Shown piece by piece: positions 42,301 to 52,723 of a DNA stretch of 64,000 bases. Location of the stretch: positions 11,220,501 through 11,284,500 of the forward strand of contig NW_025062476.1 of NCBI RefSeq assembly GCF_000002995.4, given 5' to 3'. The notes beneath the pieces were generated by a model. That model was not told the DNA's origin, searched no databases, and saw only the letters and a list, made by a program, of their open reading frames with translations. The DNA is from Brugia malayi. Its lineage: Eukaryota > Nematoda > Chromadorea > Rhabditida > Onchocercidae. The position numbers and the translations under genes were made by a program. Within the stretch, counting starts at the first letter, position 1. Every line of letters begins with the position of its first letter.

Positions 42301-44878
42301 AGTTACACAATTAATACTGCTTGTTGATTTTTTAAAACTTTATTATGATATAAAAGTATAAAAAGTATGAATATGTCAACAGTTTGAGCAAATGTGAATA
42401 ATTCGAAAATTATTTCAAGATTTATTTCTTATTTACAAACTGTGATCATAAATGTTGGAGTATTATAAATTGTCAATTTTCACCGTGAAATTAACAAAAA
42501 AAATAATTTAGTAATTTATTTTTTTAATCACATATTTAAGGTATCTATCATAGTTTCTTTACTCAACTACCACTTGTTAGTAAGATAATTAGAATCGCTA
42601 ATAAGATAATTCAAAAAAAAAAAAAAAAAAAAAAAATTGGATTAAATTAAAAATTTTTGAAATTTTACACTTTCGGAACCTTAATTTAAAAATTTAATTT
42701 ATAGGATAACGTTGGAAATTTCTTCTTTGATCCATCAGATCCCGATAACAAGTATACAATGATGCAATTTGCAATACTCTATTTTCGACGACCTAAAGGC
42801 GTTTCATCTGGTATTATCAGTAACATAAATTTCAATTCAAATAGTGCGCAACGAAAAAGTAAGTGTTAATCGATTATAAGTGTGTCAATAGTACAGAAAA
42901 AAAGAAAAGAAAAACATTAAAAATAATAAATTAAGGCCTTTCTACAAATAATTATTAATATAGATGAAATATTCGTGGCTTAATAATTTATTTATAATAT
43001 TGTTTAAAATTCTAAAAATTGAAGGAAAGAAATGGACATGGAAAGAAATCGCTGAAAAAGTAAAACATACAAATAAACCAATTAGTCATTCACTTCTTCG
43101 ATTAGATAACAACGAAGCGGATAAATTAGCTCAAGATGCTTTTATGTGTTAGTAAAATTTTTTGAACTATTAAATTTTTTTTTTCATTTTGCTGTTTGAT
43201 AAATAAAGCAATTTTTGACGCAAAGCATTCTTCATTAATTATATGAATCAATGGAAGTAATTAGATTAAAGTATTGAATTTAGTGACAATTAAAATTTTG
43301 TCGAAAAAAGTCAAGATGTTATATGATAAGTAGAAATTAAAATTAAAATAATTCAATAATTTTAATTGGTTCTAATTGATTAAAAAAGTAGGGAAAGAAA
43401 ATAAAATATAATTATTTTAATCGTACATACACTCTTTTTTTACAAATTCATAAGGTGAAAAATTCCTCATCGAGGTGATAAAATTCAGGATATTGTGTAA
43501 ATTACAGTATCACTCTAGATTACTGTGTATGCAGATATATGCAGGAAACATTCATTTAGTAAAAGTATAAAGTTGTTGTAAAGCTTTCTCTCTTTTATGC
43601 ATTCATCAAATGATGGATTATGCCTAAGTGACAACTAAAAGTAATCACAGTACTATGCTAGATTACAGTATACAGTACTATGCTAGATTACAGTATATGT
43701 GTTGGAATACATTTACTTAGTAAAAAGTAAGATAAGTTGGTTTTAACAGTATATATTTCCATCATTTTTACGCATTCATTAAATGATGGATTATATCGCA
43801 GAATTACAATATCAAGTGTCACGTATCACGTATCACGCTAGATTACAGTATATGCAGGCATACATTTGTTTAATAAAAAGTAATATAAAAATGTTGTAAC
43901 AGAATACACTTTCATCTTTTTATGCATTCATTCAATGGTGGATTATGCTTAGATTGGTAAACTATGATAAATTGCAGTATTGCGGTAAATTATTGTACAT
44001 ATTTTAGAAAATATTTATTTAATAAAAAGTCGCAGAAATAAATACTAAGTTTTTTTTTTTTTGTTTTATTTTCTTTACATTTAGGTATTATGCGTTATAT
44101 GGGTGATGAAAATTTGAAACGTGGTCAAACTCTCACTGATTGCATTTATGAACTTTTAATGATATGTCATCAATATCAGCCACTTCGGGATGAAGTGTAT
44201 TGTCAAATCATTCGTCAAACAACAAATAATAAAAGTTCCAGGTGAGAATGTTATCAATAAAATAAGGTAAATGAAGCATTACTTCAACAAATATTGATGA
44301 AAAAAAAGTGATAGTTCTGATATTATTTATTTAATTCTCGTATTTATTGTGATTGTTTATCTTGCTTTATCTGTTTATTTATTTATTGTATTAATTAATT
44401 GGTTTATTTATTTTGTGCTTTATTTGTCTGCCTATTCATTTCTTTGTATTTATTTATTTATTTAATTAACCTTTGTTTATTATTTATTAGTTGCTAATTT
44501 TTTAATTTTTTATTTATTATTTATAATATATATGTAATTAATTTCATTCTTTTCTTTTTTCCTTTTCACATTGTTTTACTGTTTCAATAATGGATTTAAT
44601 AAAATTATCATGCAGGGCAAGCACTTCAATTCGTGGTTGGCGTCTATTTTCTATATTAACCGCATATTTTGATTGTTCGCCGGTGTTAAGGCCATATTTA
44701 TTCAAATATCTAGCTGATATGGCAAGTGATCCACGAAGAGCTTATCATGGTGTGTATATTTTTAAAAAACTATTTATTTATTTATTGTTTATTATTTATT
44801 CATTGCTGCTACTATCACTATTACTATTATTTCTTTTATTTTTCAATAAATTCTTTTTTTAATTAATCAATATTTTTG

Positions 44879-44919
<41 letters not shown>

Positions 44920-47015
44920 GGTACTGCACTTATTTGTTTACAAAATTTGGTAAAAACATTCAAATATGGTGGTCGTCAATTTTTACTTAGTGGAAGTGAA
45001 ATTGAAGCAATAACGGTAAATAAATATGGTTTAATCTTTTTTTTTTTAATAGCCCTTTTTATAAATATATTCGTAATTGACACATGAATATTCATTAATT
45101 TATTTTTGGTTAATATGAACAAAAAATTTGACGATTACTTAGAATATAATTTGATTACAGATGGGTAAAACTTTAAAACGACAATTATATCATTTACCTG
45201 GTGGACATCGAAAGGTAATTAATACTCGTTCTGTAACAGTTGTAGAGGAGATTATCCAACAACTTTGTCAAGAACTTAATATACGAAGTGCGGCAGAACA
45301 ACAAGAATTTTGTTTATGCTATATTTTGGAATCAGGTTAATTTTAACATTTTTCATTAATAAATATAACATTTGTAATTGCTAAATTTCACATTCATAAT
45401 TACTAAATATAAACTGAAACATATTTGTATAATAAAATTGTAACCAATATTAAAGAATTACATTCATTAATTTAATCAAATACGTGATACTATATTATTT
45501 TTAAAACAGATTTTGAAAAAAAAAAAAAAAAAAAAAAACGAAAGGAAATGATAATTTTAATTGATAAATTAATATAAATGAATTTTTTGCAATCTTTTAA
45601 AATCAAATTTGCTAATATAATTATTCTAACAGAATTCAAATTAAATAATAAGCTTAAATTGTAGAAGATAAAATTAAAATGTTAGCTAACGATGAATATG
45701 TAATGGATGTATGTACTGAACTTGAGCATAATCAAAAACAATACTTCTTATTACTTAAACGAACAGTATGGATACATCCGTTACGATTGGATAATGCTCG
45801 ATATATCGATGCAATGTTTTTCCAGGTTATTTACCTTTTTTTTTCCCCTCTTTCTCTTTCTCTGTATAAATTAATTGATAATTCTAATCATTAAGTGATA
45901 TAAATTCAGGTAGATTAAATGAATCATAAAAAATAACGATTTTTCATCAACAATTTTATAATTCGACATTAAAGATTTATTGTTATAATCATAAATTTTA
46001 CAATATCATTTTAATTATTGATAAATTATTTACTGTTACAAATCATTGTTTTGCTCTGGTTCATTTCGTGAGTTTATTAAATGACTACGGCTTATCAGTG
46101 AGTGATAAATAAAATTGTATAGGATTTGAAAATGTAATTTTATACATATATGCAAAATAATCAATGTATTAGTTTTAAAATGATTAAAATTTCTTCCTTA
46201 ATCATATTTCTTCATTTCCTTTTCTTTTTTTTTTTTTTAAATGAGTATAATCGAATTACCAGAATATTCAATCTTTCATATGTCAGAAAATTAAAATTAT
46301 CAGAATATTGAATTTTCATATATTAGTAAATCCCAATTTCTGAATTGAAGATAAGACGATTTCGAAGAAATAATACGAATTAATTGTTTAAAGAGACAAA
46401 TTTATAATATTATCGTATGAACGACTTATTTTAGCAATCTATCAGCCTATTATTAATTTTTTCATTTCATATTTTATTTAACAGATTGTGCCAGATTATA
46501 TTGAGGGTTTAATTATTGCACCAAAGAATGGTAAAATTAGCGCCGATATTTTGGTTAGTAATAATTTGTTAAAAAAGATTTTTTTTTTTGAAATTTCACA
46601 TAATTATATTCTATTAGCACTTAATTTGTATGTATATTAAAAATTCAATAAGTTCTATTAATGAATATATCACAATAATAAATATATTTATTACAGGATG
46701 ACATTGCACGTTTGGGCGCATATTTACACTTAGCGGATACGGAACGATCCGAACGTGTTACAGCGTAAGTAATTAACTTATTCTATTTCATTACCTTATT
46801 TGTTTGCATTCTATTTGTCGCATTATGTATTATTGTAACAACAATAATAAAATACAATTTCATTCATATTAAAAATATTATTACTCACTCTTTTGACCTA
46901 TCCTTATTAATCCTCTTATCGAATTATTTCCGGGATTAACCGATTGTTCAATGATATATATATGAAATTAATTTTGTCATATTTATATTTCATACTTAAG
47001 TTGAATGTTCAAGGA

Positions 47016-47046
<31 letters not shown>

Positions 47047-48560
47047 CATAACGGATAAAATATACTACTGTACTAACCAATTAAACAATTTAATTTCGCT
47101 TATTAATTATTAAAATTTAAAGCAGTAATATCTTTTCAATGTTTTCAAGTATTTCGATGACATGATAAATATGCCAAATTTTATCGCTCAAATTTTATCG
47201 ATCTGACTACCTTTTTATATTTGATATCTAAGTTAAACTTCTAAGAGAGAGAAAAGTAAAAGTTTAAAAATGTAATAATATTTGATTAAATACTCACTCA
47301 TTTCTTTTTTCCTTTTACATTTTTTTTCCTCTTTTTTTTTTTTTTTCAGAAAAAATGTTGCTGAATTAATTCCAAAAACAGTCTATCCAATTCGAACAAT
47401 TGATCAATGGGTTGAACGAATCAATGCAAAATTGCAAACAATGAAACAACATAATATAAATCAAATTGATGCACGAGCAAATTTTTTGGGTTAATTTTTT
47501 TTTTTTCAATTTTTAATTTTTAAAAATTTCTTTTTTTCATTATTCATTTATTTTTTAACATTTGAAATTAATTTTAATTATTATTTTTGTCTAATTTTTT
47601 AAGTAATTGTTTCTATGTTTATTTTTATTTTTGTTTCTTTTGAGAAAAGGAAGAAATAAAAGAAAAAAAAAAAAAAAAAAAAACTTTTTTTTCATTACAG
47701 AAATACTTGAAAAATGGCCTTATTTTGGGACAACATTTTTTGTTGTGCATAATATTGTTGATGAAAATGAACAAACAGGCGAATGTTTACTTGCAATTAA
47801 TAAATATGGCATTAATGTGATTAATATTAAAAATCGTGAAGAAATACTAAAAATTGCATTAACTGAGGTAATTTATTCAAATTAATCTTTTTTTTTTTTA
47901 CAAATTTACGTCTTTTTTTTATTGTTTTCTTTTTTCCTCTTCTTTCTTTCATTTTGAAAATTTCATTATGATTGTTGTGTAATATTATTTTGTTTTTTTT
48001 TTATTTTGTTTTTAAATGTTTTTAAAAGCAAAAAGAAAATTTTTTTCCAGATTATATCAACAAATCGTTATTCAACAGAGCATGGAATAATTTTGGATAT
48101 TAAAATCGGTAATCAATATAGGAATAAAAATATAACTATACATACTGAACAGGTAAATATATTAAATACAAATATATATATTAAATTATTGAAGTATTAC
48201 AAATTTATATATGACATTTTAATAAGTTTATATTTATAATTAAGTAGGAATTAGGCATAAATATTGTTCAATTAGCCTATCTAAATTTCAAAATTTACGT
48301 TCCAAATTCACTGTCTTTTTCTCTTTGTTTTCATTCAATTTATTTGAGTAATTTTTAAAAATCTCCTACCAATTCAATATTATTTTTCTTTTGTATCAAA
48401 ATCTTATAAATGAATTTGAAAGATGTATTACAAAAAATTTTTTTAAATTTTATTTCAGGGTATTGAAATTTCACGTCTTTTGGGACAATACATTTATGTG
48501 GACAGTGAAAATCGTGCATTTATCACAGGTATCGAGCAAACGAAATTGACTTGTGACTAA
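8409..48560 (+). CDS. hum-4: Class XV-type unconventional myosin, full-length isoform (~3,000 aa)
   Basis: Actin-based motor heavy chain with a MyTH4-FERM cargo-binding tail. About 70 exons join in phase. The first are 8409-8453 (ATG 8433, tentative), 9818-9916, 10142-10227, 10324-10387, 10756-10871, 11384-11461 and 11637-11742. The last are 47350-47489, 47701-47867, 48051-48152 and 48459-48560 (TAA). Domain blocks follow as separate entries: motor, 2 IQ, MyTH4, F1-like lobe, Q/N-rich linker, class XV block, SH3, MyTH4, FERM. The SH3 region and the IFHPNEQL / [13 protein letters not shown] motifs point to class XV rather than class VII. C. elegans HUM-4, described as class XII with two MyTH4 domains, is the likely counterpart, but that orthology is from memory. 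MyTH4-FERM myosins build or load actin protrusions. Uncertain joins are the first exon, 15020/15077, 26606-26654 and 29591/29805. One intron, 35593-42704, contains a nested gene and an alternative last exon. Confidence 0.85.
8433..16663 (+). other. Myosin motor domain exons (about residues 1-803)
   Basis: Further exons: 12071-12174, 12285-12516, 12809-12967, 13063-13215, 13692-13756, 13959-14100, 14585-14725, 14922-15020, 15077-15147, 15255-15512, 15770-15903, 16152-16322 and 16554-16663. The P-loop is GESGSGKT (about 156-163; usual GESGAGKT). Switch I, normally N-x-N-S-S-R-F-G, reads N-T-Q-G-T-R-M-S. Switch II keeps its key residues as TDCYGFE. The relay region begins [17 protein letters not shown]-x-x-x-Y and EKNR are present, as are FVRCMRSN (actin-binding/SH2 area) and QLRSLSL (SH1/SH2). 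An 11-glutamine run, encoded by CAG plus ten CAA, interrupts the segment before VELSRIV. The motor is thus complete in outline but divergent at the nucleotide pocket. Whether it hydrolyses ATP normally cannot be told from sequence. The 15020/15077 boundary does not keep phase with a canonical GT donor. Confidence 0.85.
13556..13652. repeat. AACATAATT-type short tandem repeat in a myosin intron
   Basis: Imperfect copies of ACATAATTAACATAATTT follow one another for about 95 bases in the intron before the exon at 13692. No coding or splice role is visible. Confidence 0.75.
16809..17339 (+). other. Myosin lever arm: two IQ motifs and charged segment
   Basis: Exons 16809-16995 and 17109-17339 encode about residues 804-943. 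After the converter end (GKTQVFMRE) come two IQ-like motifs, [14 protein letters not shown] and [13 protein letters not shown], which bind calmodulin or light chains in this family. A short strongly charged run follows ([13 protein letters not shown]), which could form a stiff single helix. I see no long coiled coil, so dimerisation through this region is unlikely. Confidence 0.8.
17281..19559 (+). other. First MyTH4 domain
   Basis: Exons 17109-17339 (end), 17495-17606, 18064-18237, 18940-19100 and 19439-19559 encode about residues 925-1132. Family hallmarks are the entry helix [10 protein letters not shown], the [10 protein letters not shown] helix, [13 protein letters not shown] (the most conserved MyTH4 stretch) and [19 protein letters not shown]. 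MyTH4 domains bind microtubules or cargo together with the adjacent FERM lobe. All joins are GT-AG and in phase. Confidence 0.85.
20165..20844 (+). other. FERM F1-like (ubiquitin-like) lobe after the first MyTH4
   Basis: Exons 20165-20289, 20428-20546 and 20717-20844 encode about residues 1133-1256. [17 protein letters not shown] and [13 protein letters not shown] resemble the lobe that follows MyTH4 in class XV myosins. The F2 and F3 lobes expected of a complete FERM are not contiguous. The protein instead runs into low-complexity sequence, and the F3-like part appears only about 1,000 residues later. Confidence 0.65.
21250..31044 (+). other. Long Q/N/S-rich disordered linker of the myosin tail
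   Basis: Some 22 small exons encode about residues 1257-2174: 21250-21554, 21904-21992, 22079-22206, 22314-22466, 22863-22992, 23362-23480, 23643-23709, 24005-24123, 24346-24459, 24578-24650, 24732-24859, 25268-25332, 25961-26141, 26896-26990, 27889-27973, 28175-28289, 29044-29252, 29457-29591, about 29848-29955 (or from 29805), 30420-30675 and 30965-31044. Most is Gln/Asn/Pro/Ser-rich with several polyQ runs coded mainly by CAA. One ordered motif stands out: [16 protein letters not shown] (exon 24005-24123), which resembles a short motif conserved in class XV tails. The open frame survives exon after exon, so this is real coding sequence despite low complexity. Order and structure beyond that motif cannot be predicted. 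Confidence 0.7.
27041..27490. repeat. 29-bp degenerate tandem repeat in a myosin intron
   Basis: A unit of the type AATATGTTTATAAAATATTT plus about nine more bases recurs with a 29-base period (for example near 27289, 27318, 27347 and 27375) for roughly 450 bases. It fills the intron between the exons ending at 26990 and starting at 27889. Confidence 0.75.
31295..33876 (+). other. Class XV-specific block before the SH3 domain
   Basis: Exons 31295-31430, 31871-32072, 33480-33539 and 33726-33876 encode about residues 2175-2357. With the end of the previous exon the sequence reads [17 protein letters not shown], then a D-L-I-F-x-Q-I-I segment and [14 protein letters not shown]. It closes with a PH/F3-like stretch ([15 protein letters not shown]...HTLIDKMM). 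The same order sits before the SH3 domain in vertebrate MYO15. This is the best evidence for the class assignment. Confidence 0.7.
34400..34849 (+). other. SH3 domain
   Basis: Exons 34400-34483 and 34721-34849 encode about residues 2358-2428. The fold's landmarks are ALYDY-like [45 protein letters not shown]. The WLYG and the final P-x-N-Y-V are the usual ligand-binding positions, so it probably still binds proline-rich partners. Confidence 0.85.
36466..36650. repeat. Imperfect repeats carrying ATCGAT palindromes
   Basis: Several 25-50 base imperfect copies of an AATCTTTCTCTATCGATATG-like unit lie in the large myosin intron. ATCGAT occurs at 36480, 36530, 36555 and 36632, plus ATCGAC at 36604. 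See findings. Confidence 0.6.
37063..37095 (+). CDS. Alternative last exon of the myosin (SH3-ended short isoform)
   Basis: A pyrimidine-rich tract and CTTCATCAG precede ten codons, [10 protein letters not shown], and a TAA. Exon 35530-35592 (ending ...FDDL) finishes in phase 0, and this exon opens in phase 0. Splicing to it would therefore end the myosin about 20-30 residues after the SH3 domain, without the second MyTH4 and FERM. Splicing to 42705 instead gives the long form, also in phase. No AATAAA lies close behind the stop; the nearest clear candidates are several hundred bases on. Short exons can occur by chance, so this needs RNA support. Confidence 0.45.
   Translation: MQIPPERFLP
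37931..38983 (+). CDS. Unknown 350-aa Gly/Tyr/Arg-rich protein gene nested in the myosin intron
   Basis: Single long open frame, by far the longest in the window, with richer base composition than the surrounding intron. An acceptor-like CTATCAG ends at 37890, 40 bases before the ATG. The frame is already open from there (reads [13 protein letters not shown]), so either this is a short trans-spliced leader or another coding exon lies upstream. It cannot join the myosin exon at 35592, because the phase would give an immediate stop. The protein is mostly disordered: a run of about nine glycines near residue 40, basic phospho-site-like RRSQSLD and RSKAQSLSP, and Tyr/Arg-rich parts. It ends in a compact tail, [17 protein letters not shown]...PPQP, whose three adjacent cysteines could be palmitoylated. 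A poly(A) signal AATAAA lies at 39013. I do not recognise the family. Confidence 0.72.
   Translation: MDSHYSYRQRHFRPHPRTPQESNPLYRSSELDYSISGIGAGGGGGGGGGNYFSTSGPCNFEAEKQPRRSQSLDNRKDWLFSDDYGFPAVGTDERYNGATKRYQSHQQKRNYNYQPYFSASTGPTTGYRATYDGRRGNDNYFDNVVTLQSNPTESDWDALDRSIRNYREDPGGEQPNVTMRRSKAQSLSPVRPSGVFGGIGGASSGTKPRRRNLPSYFYRHSGTGGCFVGPQSGISVNRNESIRHTRNDFFSGSALQDEMEFGTDRGMTNYYRGSNSNHQQSEHYRPGAGSLNVANTMRGQTMIRGTTTGTTRDGFGAQKYYKLHCCCLSFRWPPWAFEEVEPPQPIYRRT
38984..42704. other. Remainder of the large myosin intron
   Basis: AT-rich intron DNA with many poly-A/poly-T runs. At 39785-39850 a 26-base CATTATCATCGTTATATCTC-type unit is repeated twice. I see no further exon, RNA gene or long open frame of coding character. 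Confidence 0.6.
43505..44030. repeat. Degenerate ~155-170 bp tandem repeat in a myosin intron
   Basis: Three to four diverged copies, each with CTAGATTACAGTATATGCAG, then a T-TTAATAAAAAGTAA part, then TTTTATGCATTCATT and GATGGATTAT. CTAGATTAC anchors occur near 43514, 43683 and 43838; GATGGATTA anchors near 43612, 43784 and 43937. This is the most complex repeat in the window and looks like a small satellite. Confidence 0.7.
44880..44916. repeat. (AT)n microsatellite at an intron 3' end
   Basis: About 18 AT units end only a few bases before the TTTAG acceptor of the exon at 44921, taking the place of the usual pyrimidine tract. Confidence 0.9.
45161..48560 (+). other. C-terminal FERM domain (long isoform)
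   Basis: Exons 45161-45335, 45665-45825, 46485-46553, 46697-46764, 47350-47489, 47701-47867, 48051-48152 and 48459-48560 encode about residues 2671-2997. The F1 lobe holds [12 protein letters not shown]2 holds [26 protein letters not shown] and [19 protein letters not shown]3 holds [16 protein letters not shown] and [13 protein letters not shown]. Order and spacing match MyTH4-FERM myosins, where this lobe binds membrane receptors and adaptors. The protein ends [12 protein letters not shown]. Confidence 0.85.
47018..47043. repeat. (AT)n microsatellite
   Basis: Pure AT run of about 13 units within a myosin intron. Confidence 0.85.
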
Positions 48561-50306
48561 TTATTTTTATTTTTCTCTCCTTATTACCTTTTGTGAATTA
48601 TTTTAAGAGAATCTTTTTTTTTTTTTTTTTTTTTGTTAAATCATGTTAAATCATTTTTGTTAAATCATATTTTTTAAGCACATAACTGATATAATTAATT
48701 AATTTCATATGAAAATGCACAATGGTAACATATCTATTATTGACTGATATAAAAATATAAATTGATAAATGAATTTAAATTGTTTAAAATTCCTTGTTGC
48801 AAATTAATTTTATATCACTTATTGCTAGTAGTTTTTTTCTCTTATCTTTTTTATTTTTATTTTGTATAACTTTCTATAATATTACGTTTTTTTCTTTTTT
48901 TTTTGTATTAATTGACATTTTAAGCTCAGTGTTTTTTTTTTTTTTTTTTTTTTTTTTGGGAAAGCATTTTTTCATTTTTAATTTATTAATTTTACATATA
49001 CATCTATGAAATGCTGCAAATTTATACATGTGTGTATAAATTTTATGAATAAGGAAATTTGACTCTTTTTTTTAATGAAGTTTAATTGTTTGAAATTATG
49101 TGATAGAATGAAGAAACTTTTTTTATTCCCTTTTCCACTCATATTTTTCCTTTTTCACATTTCTTTTAAAATATGAAAAAGTGAACAATATTGTTTGTCT
49201 AATTATTTTTACCCATATTTTAATATATATTTCTTTTTCTATCTTTATTTATAATTTTACTTGCATGCATAGCAAAAAATGTTTGCAATCTGTGATACAA
49301 TTATATGTTACTGTTAGATTAAGTAATGAAAAAAATAAAAAAAGTAAAATCTAATAACGAAAATAAAACATTCAAATAAAAGTTCACAATAAAATGGAAC
49401 AATTTTAAAAATGGGTAATTTGGTTGATGGCAAAAGAATAAAAGAAAAAAAAAAAAAAAACTTGTAGCATGAATTGTTGTGCACCATCAATTAATTAATT
49501 AATTAATCACTCTAATATTTTATAATTTTATTAAAATAAAAAAAGAAAGAAAAGAAAAATAAATGATATTCCATGCATTTACTGGTGCAATTTATATTGA
49601 ATATGCCCAAAGTTAATGTATGATTTAATTAATCAGCTTAATATTTACATATTTTCTAATCTATCAACCAACTATTTATCAATATAATTCATTCGTCTGA
49701 TTGATCACATTACTATCATTTTTATTAATAAATTAATAATTTATTCTTAATTCTGTTTTTGTTTCGAAATAATTTAATACTTAATAAAAGCAGTGGCGAT
49801 AATCTCGCACAACAACATTTGCAGATTATTCCTGAATTACTGATCAAAACATTCTTATAACCTTTTTTTTTTAACTTCATTATTATTAATTTACTATTAT
49901 TAAATAATTAATTACTATTATAATCACTTCACTTTATTATTATTATTATGTAAGTAATCTTTTAAAATAAAAAATAGAAATTACAAAGCTGAAACAAAGA
50001 ACTGTTTATTTGCTTCCTTTTTTACTATAATTACTTCGTGAGTAGAATAGTCAACAAACAACAACAACAACAACAAACAACAAACAACAACAACAACAAT
50101 GATAATAAATAGTAATGGTAATAATAATGATAGTAAATAGTAAACAGATAAGATAATTATAATTAGTATCAACAATGGTAACAACAGCAGTAGTATAATT
50201 AGAAATGCTCGATCAGAGATGGAAGAGAGACATTGACATATTCACATCCATCCATATTTATTATCTGCAATGCATATAATATATTTTAGAGAGAGAGAGA
50301 GAGAGG

Positions 50307-50339
<33 letters not shown>

Positions 50340-50824
50340 AGGGAGGGAGGTAATGGTTGGTGATTTAATAAATCAACTTGTGGACATCTTCACTTTGGGA
50401 CATTCATCCATCCCATCTCTTATTCATTTATCGTCTCCTTGAACACTCTTCCACTCCATATGGTTGTTAGCTTTCTTTCGATACAAATGTATATGAAAGG
50501 ATGAAAAGAGAGAGAGAGAGAGAGAGAGGGACAGGAAAAGAAAAAGGAGGGAGAAATTGCGTTTGCAATGCAGTTGCAAACGTAGCACGCACACACACGC
50601 ATACACACGCATATACACACACACACACACATATACATACATATGTGCACACACACACACACACACATACATACATACATATGTGCACACACACACACAC
50701 ACACACACGCATACATTGATGCACAATTTCTCATTCTGTTTCGATTTACTCAATTTGGTGGGGTTAATACAGCTCTCATTAATTACCGTCGTTATTGTTA
50801 TAACTATTATTATTTTTATCTTTG

Positions 50825-50856
<32 letters not shown>

Positions 50857-52673
50857 ATTAGCTATTGTTATTATTTTTATTAATTATTATTATTTTTATT
50901 AATTATTATTATTGTTATTTTATTATTATTATAAGTGTCACTACTATTGTTATTATTATTATTATTATTAATATTATTATGAACTGCTATTCTTTTGTTA
51001 ATATTACTTTGTTATTCCTAATATTGTTATCATCGCTGTTACTGCACTGATAATATTATCATTGTTATCATTATCAGAATGTGCTATCACATCTCATTGT
51101 CCTTTTTTTATTAGTAAATAGAATTATCTCAAATATTTGGTTTTAAATTATTGCAATGGATATAATCAATTGAAATAATCCCTAAAATTAGCATAATTAG
51201 TTATAAATAAAGACGAACGCAGTTCTCTGTTTTGCTTTTTTCTTTCTGATTTTCACATAGTAAATGGAAAAATATTCTATACAGACAAAAAAAAAGTGTA
51301 ATGATTTAATTTAATTTAACCTACTATAAATTTTAATTTACATATAATTTTTCTAACATTTTTTTGCAGCAACAAATAATATATATGACATTTAATTTTA
51401 TTCAGTATTTATGTATTTTGTAATATAAGCATAAAAGGAAGAAAAAATTTTTCTTCTTTTTCTAAAAATTATTATTATATTGCTATTTTCTTCTCTTCTT
51501 TTCCCTCATTCCCTTTTTGTTCTTTTTTCTTTTGATTTTCTCTTCTTCCACTTTTTTTCTGTTCCATATATTGATAGCTTAAAGAAAATAGCAAACCGAA
51601 AAAAGAAGAAAGAAAAAAGAAATGATATGGCAATAAATTTTTCAAAATAAAGTGAAAGGGTGTAAGCTAAAAAGAGAGAAAGGTTTTTTTTTTTTTTTTT
51701 TTCTTTTTTAGCATTTTTAATTATACAATTCAAGAATTCGCGGGAATTATTATACTATTATTTCTGTACGAAAATTTCATTTCTTTATTAAATTCAATTA
51801 ATTTTGATGAAAATAAGAAGAAAAAAACAGAAAGAATACTTATTAAAATGGATGCAACCACGAATTTATCATCTCTTCAGAATTTCAAGATGTTCTGAGA
51901 CGATGAACGTTTCGCATTGATACACGCTGTTAAATCTGATCTCATTCATATTGGGAATTGTTCCTTTTTTTTTTTTTAAATATTCAATTTTCTTAATTTT
52001 TGGGTTTTTTTTTAGTTGTCACTTTCAACTGTAACGTTTCATTATTAAATGTCAACTATTACATAATAATTATGTCTCTTTTTTTCTTTGGTTTTGTTTT
52101 GTTTTGTTTTTTCTTTCTTGAGTTAACAATATTAACTCATAATTGTGGTAAAATTGCTAATGGTTTTTAGTAGTAATTATATTTATATAAATTGAAGACT
52201 TTTTATTATACGTACGTGCGTACTGAAATTCATATCCGTGCATAAGTGAGGTAGAAATAGTTTCTTACGATAAGGAAATAATTATAATGTAAATAAGAGA
52301 AGTACTGTTTGTTACATAATGTTGTAAATAGAAAAGTAAATATATATGTATGTTTTTTTTTTCTCCGGAAACTAAAATAATTTAAGTCCCAAGAAAAAAA
52401 AAAATTGCACGCGAATGCAAGGATTTTTTTTTTCGAAATCTAAATTATAAATGTCTAATAAATTGTACGTTAAAAGTTTTTAATATAAATAAAGAAAGGA
52501 AATATGCAAACAATCTAATGTAATTATTACACATAAATAAACTATTGCGTTTAGTAAGCGACATTTTCAGTTAAATGTGTAACTTTTCATCATCTATTGA
52601 TTCACATCATTTAGTAATTAATATAGATTATTATTTCCAAAATAACTTAATTTTTTGTTTTTTTTTTTTCCTG

Positions 52674-52704
<31 letters not shown>

Positions 52705-52723
52705 CCAATTTTTTTTTTTTCAG
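48561..52723. other. Intergenic region between the myosin and Pygopus-like genes
   Basis: This holds the myosin 3' UTR (AATAAA-type signals appear around 49,360-49,380) and the upstream region of the next gene. Apart from the microsatellite cluster listed separately it is long poly-T/poly-A sequence. Frames seen here have repeat or homopolymer composition and I do not call them genes. Confidence 0.55.
49870..51060. repeat. Microsatellite cluster (ATT, CAA, GA, CA, ATT)
   Basis: In order: ATT-rich runs (about 49,877-49,950), CAA/CAAACAA (50,057-50,098), AAT-rich, (GA)n with GGGA variants (50,289-50,350), (GA)n (50,507-50,528), (CA)n with ACATATGTGCAC blocks (50,586-50,715), and long ATT/TTA (50,800-50,990). 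Frames read through the CA run as Cys/Val or Thr/His repeats and are artefacts. Confidence 0.85.

Larger units (their letters stand above)
42705..45015 (+). other. Second MyTH4 domain (long isoform)
   Basis: Exons 42705-42858, 43025-43147, 44085-44241, 44616-44749 and 44921-45015 encode about residues 2450-2670. Recognisable elements are [66 protein letters not shown] (the MyTH4 signature) and [19 protein letters not shown]. The exon at 43025 uses a poor acceptor (ATTGAAG), chosen because it alone keeps phase. Confidence 0.85.

Noticed and set aside
8409..48560. Assignment of the myosin to class VII (HUM-6 type)
   Set aside because: Class VII has the same tail order but five IQ motifs and a contiguous first FERM. 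Here there are two IQ motifs, a split first FERM and class XV-specific blocks before the SH3.
50420..50883. Overlapping frames on both strands made of Cys/Val or Thr/His repeats
   Set aside because: They are translations of the (CA)n/(GA)n microsatellites with no splice or homology support.
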